Shown piece after piece: positions 7,566 through 15,519 of a DNA stretch of 64,000 nucleotides. The position numbers and the translations under genes were made by a program. The stretch is from Companilactobacillus farciminis KCTC 3681 = DSM 20184 (GTDB lineage Bacteria > Bacillota > Bacilli > Lactobacillales > Lactobacillaceae): positions 372,001 through 436,000 of the forward strand of contig NZ_CP017702.1 of assembly GCF_002706745.1 (NCBI RefSeq). Direction: 5' to 3'. The stretch's first letter is position 1; the number at the start of each line of letters is the position of its first letter. Below the pieces are notes generated by a model. That model made no database searches. It was not told where the DNA came from and worked only from the letters and a program-made list of their open reading frames with translations.

Positions 7566-9920
7566 ATGACAGATTACTCATCAAAAGAATACTTAAATTT
7601 AATCGATAAATACTGGCGAGCAGCAAACTACGTTTCTGTTGGTCAATTATATTTAAAAGATAATCCATTATTAAGACGTGAATTAAAGGCTAGTGACGTC
7701 AAGGTTCACCCAATCGGACACTGGGGAACTATTGCTGGACAAAACTTTATTTACGCTCATTTGAACCGTGTTATTAACAAATATGGTTTGAAGATGTTCT
7801 ATATTGAAGGACCCGGTCATGGTGGGCAAGTAATGGTTTCTAATTCTTACCTTGATGGCAGTTATACAGAAATCTATCCAGAAATTACCCAAGACACTAA
7901 GGGTATGCAAAAACTCTTTAAACAATTTTCATTCCCTGGTGGTGTGGCTTCTCATGCTGCTCCAGAAACACCAGGCTCAATGCATGAAGGTGGAGAATTA
8001 GGTTATTCTCTATCACATGGTGTCGGTGCTATCCTTGATAATCCTGACGAAATCGCTGCTGTAGTTATCGGTGATGGTGAATCTGAAACTGGTCCACTAG
8101 CTGCTTCATGGTTCTCAAATACTTTCATTAATCCAGTTGATGATGGTGCCGTGCTACCAATCTTGAACTTGAACGGCTTTAAGATTTCTAACCCAACTAT
8201 TTTGTCACGTAAGACTGATGAAGAGTTGACTCAATACTTTGAAGGTATGGGCTGGGATCCAATGTTCATCGAAGGCACAGATCCTCAAAAGATGCATCCT
8301 GAAACTGCTAAAGTTATGGATGAAGCAATTGAAAAAATCAAAGCTATCCAAACAGAAGCTAGAAAACACCCTGCATCAGAAGCTAAGATGCCTAAATGGC
8401 CAGTAATTATTTTCCGTGCACCTAAGGGTTGGACTGGTCCTAAGACTTGGGATGGCGAACCAATCGAAGGTTCATTTAGAGCTCACCAAATTCCAATTCC
8501 TGTTGACCAAAATGACATGCAACACGCTGACAAATTGGTTGAATGGATGGAATCTTACAAGCCAGACGAACTATTTGATGAAAATGGTAAGTTAAAGCCT
8601 GAAATTGCTGCTATCACACCTAAGGGTCAAGCTAGAATGGCTATGAATCCAATTGTTAATGGCGGGGTAGATCCTAAACCATTGGACCTTCCAGACTACA
8701 AAAATTATGCTTTGAAATTTGATAAGCCAGGTACTAAGACTGCTCAAGATATGATTGAACTAGGTAAGTATCTAGGTGATGTTATCAGAAAGAACGAAAA
8801 GACATTCAGATTATTTGGACCTGATGAAACAATGTCAAACCGTCTTTATGGCGCCTTTGATGCTAGTCCTCGTCAATGGATGGAAGCCGTCCACGAACCA
8901 AATGATCAATATGAAGCTCCAGCTGGTAGAATTATTGATTCACAACTTTCAGAACATCAAGCTGAAGGATTCAATGAAGGTTATACTTTGACTGGTCGTC
9001 ACGGAATTTTTGCCAGTTATGAAGCCTTCTTGAGAGTTGTTGACTCAATGTTGACACAACACTTCAAGTGGTTGAGAAAAGCTAACGAATTGAGTTGGAG
9101 AAACAAGTATCCATCACTTAACGTTATTGCTACATCAACAGCTTTCCAACAAGATCACAATGGTTATACTCACCAAGATCCAGGTATCATTACTCACTTA
9201 GCTGAAAAGAAACCTGAATACATCCGTGAATATTTCCCAGCTGACACAAACTCATTGCTTGCCGTTATGCCTAAGATTTTGGATGACCAAGAAAAGATCA
9301 ACTTATTGGTAACTTCAAAGCAACCTAGACTTCAATTCTATTCAATTGAAGAAGGTCAAGAATTAGCCGATAAAGGTCTTAAAGTAATCGATTGGGCATC
9401 AAATGACAATGGCGACTCAGACATCGTTATCGCTGCTGCAGGTACTGAACCAAACCTTGAATCATTGGCTGCTATCAGTATTTTGAGAAAAGCTAAACCA
9501 GAACTCAAGATTAGATTCGTTAATGTTGTTGACTTGTTGAAGTTGAGATCACCAAAGGTTGACCCTCGTGGCTTGACTGATGAACAATTCAACGAGATTT
9601 TTACCGTTGATAAACCAGTTCTATTCGCATTCCACGGCTTTGAAGACATCATCAAGGAAATCTTCTTTGACCGTGACAATCACAACCTATACGTTCATGG
9701 CTATCGTGAAAATGGTGATATTACAACTCCATTCGACATGCGTGTAGTTAATGAAATGGATCGTTTCCACTTGGCAGAAGTTGCTGCTGTTGCTGTTCAA
9801 GGTGACGCCGCTAGTGACTTTGCTGACGAAATGGAAGCTAAGGTTGATAAACATAACAAGTACATCCGTGAGTATGGTGATGATTTGCCAGAAGTTAATG
9901 ATTGGACTTGGGATGTTTAG
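7566..9920 (+). CDS. xpkA: D-xylulose 5-phosphate / D-fructose 6-phosphate phosphoketolase
   Basis: This thiamine diphosphate enzyme cleaves xylulose 5-phosphate (and possibly fructose 6-phosphate) with phosphate into acetyl phosphate plus glyceraldehyde 3-phosphate (or erythrose 4-phosphate). It is the key step of the phosphoketolase pathway for pentose use. The 784-residue length is standard. Family sequences seen include [11 protein letters not shown] near the N-terminus, [23 protein letters not shown], the ThDP motif [11 protein letters not shown] and [17 protein letters not shown] start at the ATG ([10 protein letters not shown]) with AAGGAG 11 bases upstream; a GTG at 7554 overlaps the binding site itself. 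Acetyl phosphate feeds acetate kinase, complementing the pyruvate oxidase at 60 kb. Confidence 0.96.
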   Translation: MTDYSSKEYLNLIDKYWRAANYVSVGQLYLKDNPLLRRELKASDVKVHPIGHWGTIAGQNFIYAHLNRVINKYGLKMFYIEGPGHGGQVMVSNSYLDGSYTEIYPEITQDTKGMQKLFKQFSFPGGVASHAAPETPGSMHEGGELGYSLSHGVGAILDNPDEIAAVVIGDGESETGPLAASWFSNTFINPVDDGAVLPILNLNGFKISNPTILSRKTDEELTQYFEGMGWDPMFIEGTDPQKMHPETAKVMDEAIEKIKAIQTEARKHPASEAKMPKWPVIIFRAPKGWTGPKTWDGEPIEGSFRAHQIPIPVDQNDMQHADKLVEWMESYKPDELFDENGKLKPEIAAITPKGQARMAMNPIVNGGVDPKPLDLPDYKNYALKFDKPGTKTAQDMIELGKYLGDVIRKNEKTFRLFGPDETMSNRLYGAFDASPRQWMEAVHEPNDQYEAPAGRIIDSQLSEHQAEGFNEGYTLTGRHGIFASYEAFLRVVDSMLTQHFKWLRKANELSWRNKYPSLNVIATSTAFQQDHNGYTHQDPGIITHLAEKKPEYIREYFPADTNSLLAVMPKILDDQEKINLLVTSKQPRLQFYSIEEGQELADKGLKVIDWASNDNGDSDIVIAAAGTEPNLESLAAISILRKAKPELKIRFVNVVDLLKLRSPKVDPRGLTDEQFNEIFTVDKPVLFAFHGFEDIIKEIFFDRDNHNLYVHGYRENGDITTPFDMRVVNEMDRFHLAEVAAVAVQGDAASDFADEMEAKVDKHNKYIREYGDDLPEVNDWTWDV

Positions 9921-9955
9921 GATAGATAATCGATTATAGTGTGAAGTGTTAAGCT

Positions 9956-10128
9956 GCCGTCGTCCGTTTGGCACTGGAAAACGCTGGAACGCGGTGGCCA
10001 CAACTTGGAGCCTTTGCTAAGCCCAGGTTCGGGCAAAGTCTTCAAGATTGGGCTTCCACTAAGCGATAAATCGCTAAGTGGGATTTCACGGCTGAGCATT
10101 TTCCAGTACCTCGCTCCCGACTAGATAG
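9956..10128 (+). repeat. Structured repeat unit B1
   Basis: The unit opens TGCCGTCGTCCG and closes CCGACTAGATAG. P1 pairs GGCACTGGAAAACGCT with AGCATTTTCCAGTACC, a different helix sequence from A2. P3 is ACTTGGAGCCTTTGC against GCAAAGTCTTCAAG. P4 is CCACTAAGCGAT/ATCGCTAAGTGG. P2 is weaker here, GCGGTG against CACGGC with one mismatch. It is the left half of an intact composite with B2. Confidence 0.88.
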
Positions 10129-10169
10129 TGATTTCTATCTTTATATAAATTACTTCAGAAAATTAATAG

Positions 10170-10226
10170 AAGATATTATTGGAATTGCAGTATGATGCTG
10201 TGGCTCTAGTAGTATCTTTTTTTATG
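10170..10226. terminator. Central terminator-like hairpin of composite B
   Basis: AGATATTATTGGAATTGCAG pairs with CTGTGGCTCTAGTAGTATCT, followed by seven T. The same hairpin recurs in composites C, D, F, G and H and may end transcription from phosphoketolase. Confidence 0.75.
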
Positions 10227-10295
10227 TAGTGTTACAAAGAAATAGAGTAGACATTTAAGAAGTATATGTTTGATTCTATCTAAATAGAAGATGGA

Positions 10296-10467
10296 CTCTA
10301 GTCGGTAGCGAAAATCCTGTGGCGGCTCAATAGCCAAATTTTCTCTTGGCAATTTATTGCCTAGTGAAAGACCGAGTTTTGAGATTTTGCGCACTTGGTT
10401 TATGCAAAAGCTCAAAATCGCGTCGGCTATGTTCCAGCCAGCCACAGGATTTTCGCGGACGACGGCA
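10296..10467 (-). repeat. Structured repeat unit B2 (inverted partner of B1)
   Basis: On the minus strand it opens TGCCGTCGTCCG and closes ACCGACTAGAG. P1 pairs GCGAAAATCCTGTGGCTGGCT with AGCCGCCACAGGATTTTCGC. P2 is ATAGCC (10330-10335 on plus) against GGCTAT (10425-10430). P3 is GATTTTGAGCTTTTGC against GCAAAATCTCAAAACTC. All four helices differ in sequence from B1 yet remain paired. Confidence 0.88.
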
Positions 10468-10837
10468 TTTTTTACTAATTTATATTAAAAAAACTAAAAG
10501 CATAAATCTAATAATACTGTTCACAATCAATAAACAACTGTCCACAAAGACCGCCATATCAGCATTTGTGGCATAAATAAGTTTAAAAATAATTGTCTAA
10601 GTTTAGTTTTAAGAATTCTAAGAAAAGATTTCAAAATAATTTGAATGATTTTCAAAAACATACTGCCAGTAGTAAGAAATCTTTAATTTATTTTAAGAGT
10701 GCTACTCGGTTTATTAGAAAGAAAATGACAGTTGTAAATAGTCGCCCAAACGCCGGTATAAAGGGGTTGTCAAACCATTTTTAGCATGGTATTGTCATCT
10801 ATGGAAAAAAAGAAAAAGACACTAAGGGGTGGATGTT
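10468..10837 (+). other. Intergenic region with promoter for the small membrane gene
   Basis: About 370 bp without a convincing gene. CCACAAA (about 10541) and TTTGTGG (about 10564) form a small hairpin, possibly a remnant of a repeat P1. A 63-codon TTG-initiated frame (10593-10784) has no ribosome binding site and a repetitive Lys/Phe/Ser composition, so I do not call it. Confidence 0.5.
10767..10795 (+). promoter_or_regulatory. Promoter of the 61-aa membrane protein gene
   Basis: TTGTCA (10767-10772) and TATTGT (10790-10795) stand 17 bp apart, about 43 bp ahead of the start codon. Confidence 0.55.
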
Positions 10838-11023
10838 ATGACAACAAGAAACGTAAAATTCATGAAAGTAGCACTAATGGCGGTGGTTGCAGTCTTATTA
10901 ATGATGTTATTCGTTTTGCAAAGTCGATACACCATTCCAGCAGTTGCTCTAGCAGCAATCGCATTGGCTGTCTACTCAGAAGATAGAATTTCAAAGACAC
11001 ATACATTCAAATTTACTGATTAA
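10838..11023 (+). CDS. Small membrane protein (61 aa)
   Basis: The ATG at 10838 follows AAGGGGTGGA. The product starts MTTRNVKFMK, has one long or two closely spaced hydrophobic segments (residues 9-27 and 32-46) and ends in a charged tail SEDRISKTHTFKFTD. A terminator follows directly. No family is recognised; the clear promoter, binding site and terminator argue that it is expressed. Confidence 0.65.
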   Translation: MTTRNVKFMKVALMAVVAVLLMMLFVLQSRYTIPAVALAAIALAVYSEDRISKTHTFKFTD

Positions 11024-11040
11024 TCAATCCGTAATAAATT

Positions 11041-11078
11041 AATTGCTGACAGATCTCAATTCGAGGTCTGTTTTTTTG
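11041..11078 (+). terminator. Rho-independent terminator
   Basis: CAGATCTC-AATTC-GAGGTCTG is followed by seven T, downstream of the small membrane gene. Confidence 0.85.
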
Positions 11079-11080
11079 CA

Positions 11081-11120
11081 TAAAAAAAGCCTGAACTCGT
11101 AATGAGCTCAAGCTTTTTTA
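11081..11120 (-). terminator. Terminator of the MFS-hxlR transcript
   Basis: On the minus strand AGCTTGAGCTC pairs with GAGTTCAGGCT, followed by a T run. The hairpin overlaps the hxlR stop codon. Confidence 0.7.
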
Positions 11121-11507
11121 GTCGGCGTAAGGTAATTTTTCATATTCGACGTCTTCACGGTTTAGAAGAATAATATTTTCACCATTAGCTTTTCGACGGT
11201 CAATATCTTCTTCACCCCAGACACAAAGTTCTTCTAGAATCTTATTTAAGGAGTGACCGTATTCTGTTAAAGAGTATTCAACCTTAGGTGGAACTTGACT
11301 GTAGACTTTACGAGCAACGATGCCGTCATCTTCAAGTTCTCGTAATTGTTGCGTCAACATTTTTTGCGTGATATTAGGGATAGCACGACGTAATTGACCA
11401 GTCCGCATCTTACCATGCTTTAAGTGACAGAGGATGATAGGCTTCCACTTGCCACCGATAATTCTCATAGTATTTTCAACCCCGATATTATAAATAGCTT
11501 GTTTCAT
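11118..11507 (-). CDS. HxlR-family winged-helix transcriptional regulator
   Basis: This 129-residue HxlR-type regulator starts at 11507 with GGAGGAAA upstream. The domain covers nearly the whole protein: MRIIGGKWKPIILCHLKHGKMRTGQLRRAIPNITQKMLTQQLREL is the helix-turn-helix, and DGIVARKVYSQVPPKVEYSLTEYGHSL is the wing. It contains a cysteine near 27 (ILCHL) and one near 95 (ELCVWG) that could sense thiol or quinone electrophiles, as some HxlR proteins do. It lies 50 bp downstream of the MFS exporter on the same strand and probably regulates it. Confidence 0.9.
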   Translation of the reverse strand: MKQAIYNIGVENTMRIIGGKWKPIILCHLKHGKMRTGQLRRAIPNITQKMLTQQLRELEDDGIVARKVYSQVPPKVEYSLTEYGHSLNKILEELCVWGEEDIDRRKANGENIILLNREDVEYEKLPYAD

Positions 11508-11557
11508 GAAATTTTTCCTCCATTAAGTAAATGTTATTCTACCACCGTCAATATTTC

Positions 11558-12763
11558 TTAGCAATTTTCTAAGTCTAAATCTTCGACCTTGACGTTATTT
11601 TCCATTTTGATCAATATACCAATCAATATAATACCTACAGCGAGCATGGCAACGCCTAACCAAGGAGTGTTGACTAATTGATTGTGAGCAACAGCTTGAC
11701 CACCGATTGTTGAGCCTAAAGTGATTCCGACGTTAAAAGCTGAGATGTTTAAAGCTGAAGCCAAAGGAACTTCATTAGGTGTGTATTTTTCGGCTAATTG
11801 GACGATATAAAGCTGTAATCCAGGCACATTCATGAAGGCAAATAATCCTAGTAGCATCACTGCCAAAAGTCCTAAGAAATGAAGATTGATCAAGAATCTC
11901 ATTACAACTAAAGCGACACCTAAGCCGACAAACATTTTGAGTAGAGCAGTTAAGGGACGTTTGTTAGCCCATTTGCCACCCAAAGTATTACCAACCGCTA
12001 CAGCTACACCATAAAAAATCAAAATGATAACGATGGCGTTTTGTGACCAATTCATATTCTTATTCAAGATAGTTGTAAGGTAAGTGTAAACTGGGAAAGT
12101 TGCTCCGTAGCCTAAAGCAGTAATTAGAAGAATCAAAAGCAATTGTGGTTGTTTTAAAATTTTCCAAATACCTTTAACGCTAGTAGGCTTAGGTAATGGT
12201 AATTCGTTTGGTACAAGGATGATATTAGTGATCAAACCAACCAATCCTAAGGCAACTAAGAAGAAAAATGATAATCTCCAACCGAAGGTATTTCCAATAA
12301 AAGTCCCAATCGGAACACCAGTAATGGTTGCGACCGTCAAGCCCGTAAACATGACAGCAATTGCTGAAGCACGTTTGTTAGGAGCTACGACATCAGCTGC
12401 AATTAAAGATGCAATCGTCATAAAAATTCCGTGTGACAAAGCGGCAATGACACGCCCAGCCAAAAGAATCATAAAACTTGGTGCGATTGCTGCTAAAGTA
12501 TTTCCAATGATAAAACTAATCATGATACCAATCAGCAATTTCTTACGATCCCAACGATTAGTTAGTAAAGCTAAAATTGGAGCGCCAAACATAATTCCTG
12601 TAGCGTAAATGGAAACAGTTAGACCTCCTTGTGCAAGAGAAATGCCAAAAGTTTTAGTAAGCAATGGCATAATTCCCACACTGATAAATTCCGTTGATCC
12701 AATGGCAAAAGCACTGATAGCTAGTGACAAAAGAATCCATGTAGATGATATTTTCTTGTTCAT
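11558..12763 (-). CDS. MFS transporter, DHA1 family (AraJ/YdhP-like efflux)
   Basis: This 401-residue protein has about twelve membrane segments. It opens STWILLSLAISAFAIGSTEFISVGIMPLL, typical of the AraJ/YdhP/Cmr-type drug and sugar efflux group. LLAGRVIAALSHGIFMTIASLIAADVV follows, with the motif-C-like GVPIGTFIGNTFGWR next. AGGGG precedes the ATG by 9 bases. It is first in a two-gene unit with an HxlR regulator. The substrate is unknown; export of a toxic electrophile or drug fits the regulator type. Confidence 0.87.
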   Translation of the reverse strand: MNKKISSTWILLSLAISAFAIGSTEFISVGIMPLLTKTFGISLAQGGLTVSIYATGIMFGAPILALLTNRWDRKKLLIGIMISFIIGNTLAAIAPSFMILLAGRVIAALSHGIFMTIASLIAADVVAPNKRASAIAVMFTGLTVATITGVPIGTFIGNTFGWRLSFFFLVALGLVGLITNIILVPNELPLPKPTSVKGIWKILKQPQLLLILLITALGYGATFPVYTYLTTILNKNMNWSQNAIVIILIFYGVAVAVGNTLGGKWANKRPLTALLKMFVGLGVALVVMRFLINLHFLGLLAVMLLGLFAFMNVPGLQLYIVQLAEKYTPNEVPLASALNISAFNVGITLGSTIGGQAVAHNQLVNTPWLGVAMLAVGIILIGILIKMENNVKVEDLDLENC

Positions 12764-12876
12764 AATTTCTGACCCCTATAGTTAAAATTTGAGTATGTGT
12801 AACAGTATAGGGGGTTGAGATAAATAAACAATTACGCACTATAAAGTGCTGTAGGCACCAAAAAGTACCTATAGGA

Positions 12877-12940
12877 TGCCGTCGTCCGTGAGAATCTTGT
12901 GGTTGGCACGATTTTGAGCTTTTGTTACTGACCAGACTCT
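12877..12940 (+). repeat. Truncated structured repeat unit C1
   Basis: TGCCGTCGTCCG opens the unit, and GGTTGGCACGATTTTGAGCTTTTG continues it into P3. Sequence then jumps to ACCAGACTCTA, so the 3' side of P3, P4 and the closing strand of P1 are deleted. The composite lies in the orientation opposite to B and D. Confidence 0.75.
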
Positions 12941-12963
12941 AATTTCTATTTTTTTACATAAAA

Positions 12964-13016
12964 AGAAGATATTACTAGACTTGTAGCAATATATTATAAT
13001 TCCAATGATATTTTCT
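12964..13016. terminator. Central hairpin of composite C
   Basis: GAAGATATTACTAGACTTGTAG pairs imperfectly with the downstream AATTCCAATGATATTTTC. It is the degenerate version of the hairpin in composites B, D, F, G and H. Confidence 0.55.
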
Positions 13017-13054
13017 ATTAATTTTCTGAAATAACTTATATAGAAATAGAGACC

Positions 13055-13229
13055 ACTATCTAGTCTGGAATAGCAAAGCAAATTGGCTCAAATGTGAAAT
13101 TTCTCTTGGCAATTTATTGCCTAGTGAAAGGTCGAGCTTGAAGACTTTGCCCGGTTTTGGTCTTAGCAAAGGCTCCAAGTCGTGCCCACATTGTTCCAGC
13201 CAAATTTGCTTTGCTATGGAAGACGGAAT
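13055..13229 (-). repeat. Structured repeat unit C2
   Basis: Read on the minus strand it starts ATTCCGTCTTCC and ends CCAGACTAGATAG. The end tetrads here are GTCT/AGAC, a compensated change relative to GTCC/GGAC and GTCG/CGAC elsewhere. P1 is CATAGCAAAGCAAATTTGGCT against AGCCAATTTGCTTTGCTAT; the single change AAGC/GCTT is also compensated. P2 is AATGTG/CACATT. Confidence 0.88.
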
Positions 13230-13267
13230 CCTACAGCAATTTAAATTAAAATATTTTAATAAACTTA

Positions 13268-13296
13268 TTGACATACTAATTTTTAAATGCTTTACT
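13268..13296 (+). promoter_or_regulatory. Promoter of the TrpXYZ-like operon leader
   Basis: A consensus TTGACA at 13268-13273 is followed after 17 bp by TTTACT (13291-13296); TACTAT two bases further is an alternative -10. Transcription would begin just before the leader peptide binding site. Confidence 0.65.
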
Positions 13297-13328
13297 ATTC
13301 ATTGTAAATTGAAAAGAGGAAATTTATT

Positions 13329-13394
13329 ATGAAAATTAATAATCAACACTCACATTTAAATAGTCAATTTGCCTTTAGCTTTTTCTTTAGATAG
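13329..13394 (+). CDS. Phenylalanine-rich leader peptide (21 aa)
   Basis: AGAGGA at 13315-13320 lies 8 bases before the ATG of a 21-codon frame, MKINNQHSHLNSQFAFSFFF followed by Arg and stop. Five of its last eight residues are Phe, as in the pheA and pheST leader peptides of enteric bacteria. The Phe codons lie inside the first arm of a series of competing hairpins that ends in a terminator ahead of the ABC transporter. I infer that ribosome stalling on these codons controls read-through. Too short for ordinary gene callers. Confidence 0.7.
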   Translation: MKINNQHSHLNSQFAFSFFFR

Positions 13395-13573
13395 CGTTTG
13401 TATCCTTTCGTTGGATACGGACGCGTACGTGTTCGTATCTATCGAATGGCTAAAGCTTTTAAGCATGTTTAAGAAGCCAGATAGATACAGGGTTGAATCT
13501 ATCTGGAGAAAATATTTCGGGCCCGTGTATTGAAACCAGTTAGATTCTAATCCGAATCTAGCTGGTTTTTTTT
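13371..13573 (+). promoter_or_regulatory. Candidate transcription attenuator (leader-peptide type)
   Basis: Competing pairings can be read directly. Arm 1, in the Phe codons (CTTTAGC 13373-13379; GATAG 13390-13394), pairs with arm 2 (CTATC 13439-13443; GCTAAAG 13449-13455). Arm 2 (GTATCTATC, 13435-13443) also matches arm 3 (GATAGATAC, 13480-13488) perfectly. Arm 3 pairs with arm 4 (GAATCTATCTGG, 13495-13506). Arm 4 can pair with arm 5 (CCAGTTAGATTC, 13536-13547) with one mismatch, which would break the 5:6 terminator. No T-box motif (GGTGGNACCGCG) is seen. Confidence 0.65.
13533..13573 (+). terminator. Leader terminator of the attenuator
   Basis: AAACCAGTTAGATTC and GAATCTAGCTGGTT form a 12-14 bp stem followed by eight T, 20 bp before the next gene. 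It would end transcription unless its 5' arm is captured by arm 4. Confidence 0.85.
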
Positions 13574-13594
13574 ATACTTCGGGAGGATTAAATA

Positions 13595-14560
13595 ATGAAA
13601 AAATCAATTATTAGTTTATTAACAATAGCCATGGTGGCTTTAGTTTTAGTGGGATGTTCAAATAATTCATCATCAAGTAAGGAATTAAATGTCGGTATTT
13701 TGCAGATTGTACCGCACGGTTCACTCGATGCCGCTAGAAAAGGTTTCAAACAAGAACTTAATCAAGAAATTAAAAAACACGATAAATCAATTAAAGTAAA
13801 TTACAACTATCAAAATGCCCAAGGAGATCAATCCAATTTGAACTCGATGGCACAACAATTAACACAAAAGAAAAATGATTTGATCTTAGGGATCGCTACA
13901 CCATCAGCTCAAGCTCTTGCAAAAAAGACTAAGTCAACGCCAATCGTAGTAACAGCAGTTACTAATTTGCAAAGTGCTGGGTTAGTGAAATCAGATGAGA
14001 AACCAGCTACTAACGTTACTGGGACAAAAGATCTTGGACCAGTTGATAAACAAGTGAAGTTGTTGACGACTTTGACTAAGAGTAACAAGCCAATTGGAGT
14101 TTTGTACAACTCATCAGAAGAGAATTCCGTACTTCAAATCAAGATGGTTAAAAAATACGCTAAGAATCACAATTTGAAATTAAATATTGTCAGTGTAACT
14201 AGTACCAACGATGTTGCCAGTGCCGTTTCTGGAATGGCTGACAAAGTTTCCGGAATTTATCTACCAACTGATAATTTGATGGCTAGTTCAATGAAAACTA
14301 TCGGTAAAAAAGCTCGCGAAGCCAAACTTCCAGTCGTAACTGGATCAATTGAAATGGCTGAAGACGGTGGCACAGCAACTTATGGAATCAATTACGAAGA
14401 TCTTGGCAAACAGACAGCTAAGATGGCTTACAAGATTTTGATCGACAAAAAGAAGCCTCAAGATATGCCAGTTGAAACTTCACACACTTTGAGACTTTAC
14501 GTTAACAAAACTTATGCTAAAGAAATTGGCTTAAATCCTGATCAAATTAAACAACCTTAG
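13595..14560 (+). CDS. trpX: ABC transporter substrate-binding lipoprotein (TrpX-like)
   Basis: This is a 321-residue extracellular lipoprotein of the ABC_sub_bind family. The signal peptide MKKSIISLLTIAMVALVLVGC ends in a lipobox LVGC (Cys21). The mature part begins LNVGILQIVPHGSLDAARKGF and has the two-lobed family pattern, with ATPSAQALAKKT, PIGVLYNSSEENSV and GINYEDLGKQTAKMA. In Firmicutes this family is associated with tryptophan/tyrosine uptake. The Phe-rich leader suggests phenylalanine or aromatic amino acids here, which is an inference. GGGAGG precedes the start. First structural gene of a three-gene operon. Confidence 0.86.
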   Translation: MKKSIISLLTIAMVALVLVGCSNNSSSSKELNVGILQIVPHGSLDAARKGFKQELNQEIKKHDKSIKVNYNYQNAQGDQSNLNSMAQQLTQKKNDLILGIATPSAQALAKKTKSTPIVVTAVTNLQSAGLVKSDEKPATNVTGTKDLGPVDKQVKLLTTLTKSNKPIGVLYNSSEENSVLQIKMVKKYAKNHNLKLNIVSVTSTNDVASAVSGMADKVSGIYLPTDNLMASSMKTIGKKAREAKLPVVTGSIEMAEDGGTATYGINYEDLGKQTAKMAYKILIDKKKPQDMPVETSHTLRLYVNKTYAKEIGLNPDQIKQP

Positions 14561-14571
14561 GAGGTAAACTT

Positions 14572-15519
14572 ATGATTATTTCAAGTCTTGGACAAGGATT
14601 ATTGTGGGCACCCTTAGCAATCGGTGTTTTCATCACTTTTAGAATCTTAGATATTCCTGATTTGACGACTGAAGGCAGTTTTCCTTTTGGGGCTGCAGTA
14701 GCGGTCAGTTTGATGTTAAAGGGTCAATCGGCTATCGCAGCATCGCTAATAGGATTTCTAGCTGGCTGTTTAGCAGGATTGATTACAGGATTACTAGATA
14801 CTAAATTGCATATTCCTTCACTGTTAGCAGGAATTTTGACAATGACGGGTTTGTATTCAATCAACATGCACATTATGGGAAAGTCAAATGTTCCTCTGCT
14901 AAATGAGAAAGTTTTGACAGAGTATTTGCCTAGTTGGGATTTAGATATTCAGACGATAGTTTTAGGCTTGATTGTTACTGGTCTAGTTGTAGTTTTATTG
15001 TATTTGATGTTCAAAACTAGATTAGGTTTGTCGTTGATGGCAACTGGTAACAACAAAGAAATGTCGAGTGCTAACGGGATAAATACTGACGGAATGATAA
15101 TCTTCGGATACATGATCTCTAACGGTTTGATTGCTCTGTCTGGAGCTTTGATTGCCCAAAGTAATGGATATGCAGATATCGGAATGGGAATTGGTACAAT
15201 CGTTATCGGCTTAGCTTCAGTCTTAGTTGGAGAAATCTTTTTACGAGGTCACAATATTTTAACTAGATTGATAGCAATGGTCGTTGGGGCAATTGTTTAT
15301 CGCTTATTGTTAACAGTGGCGATGAGTTTAGGTTTCCCAGCCGATGATTTGAAGATTTTGTCAGCTATTATTTTGGTAGTCGTCATCTGTGTACCAATCA
15401 TTCAAAATAAGATTCAAACGAAACGTCAATTGAAAAAATACTTACAACAAATGGAGGCAACCGACGATGAAAGTTCTACAAGTACAGCACCTACAAAAGG
15501 TATTCTTTCCCGGGACTGA
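14572..15519 (+). CDS. trpY: ABC transporter permease (TrpY-like)
   Basis: This 315-residue integral membrane protein of the branched-chain amino acid/ribose-type permease superfamily has eight or nine hydrophobic segments. It begins MIISSLGQGLLWAPLAIGVFITFRILDIPDLTTEGSF, the usual opening of this permease family. AGGAGG lies nine bases upstream, 12 bp after trpX. The C-terminal 53 bases overlap the ATPase start, indicating translational coupling. It forms the membrane channel of the importer. Confidence 0.88.
   Translation: MIISSLGQGLLWAPLAIGVFITFRILDIPDLTTEGSFPFGAAVAVSLMLKGQSAIAASLIGFLAGCLAGLITGLLDTKLHIPSLLAGILTMTGLYSINMHIMGKSNVPLLNEKVLTEYLPSWDLDIQTIVLGLIVTGLVVVLLYLMFKTRLGLSLMATGNNKEMSSANGINTDGMIIFGYMISNGLIALSGALIAQSNGYADIGMGIGTIVIGLASVLVGEIFLRGHNILTRLIAMVVGAIVYRLLLTVAMSLGFPADDLKILSAIILVVVICVPIIQNKIQTKRQLKKYLQQMEATDDESSTSTAPTKGILSRD

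Noticed and set aside
9956..10467. Composite repeat as a complete insertion sequence
   Set aside because: No transposase frame exists in any composite. The ends resemble terminal inverted repeats, but no target duplication could be established from this window alone.
10593..10784. 63-codon TTG-initiated frame ahead of the small membrane gene
   Set aside because: No ribosome binding site and a low-complexity Lys/Ser/Phe composition. It overlaps the promoter of the next gene.
13329..13594. T-box riboswitch ahead of the TrpXYZ-like operon
   Set aside because: The T-box sequence and the AGTA-type specifier loop features are not found. The Phe-rich ORF and competing hairpins explain the leader better.
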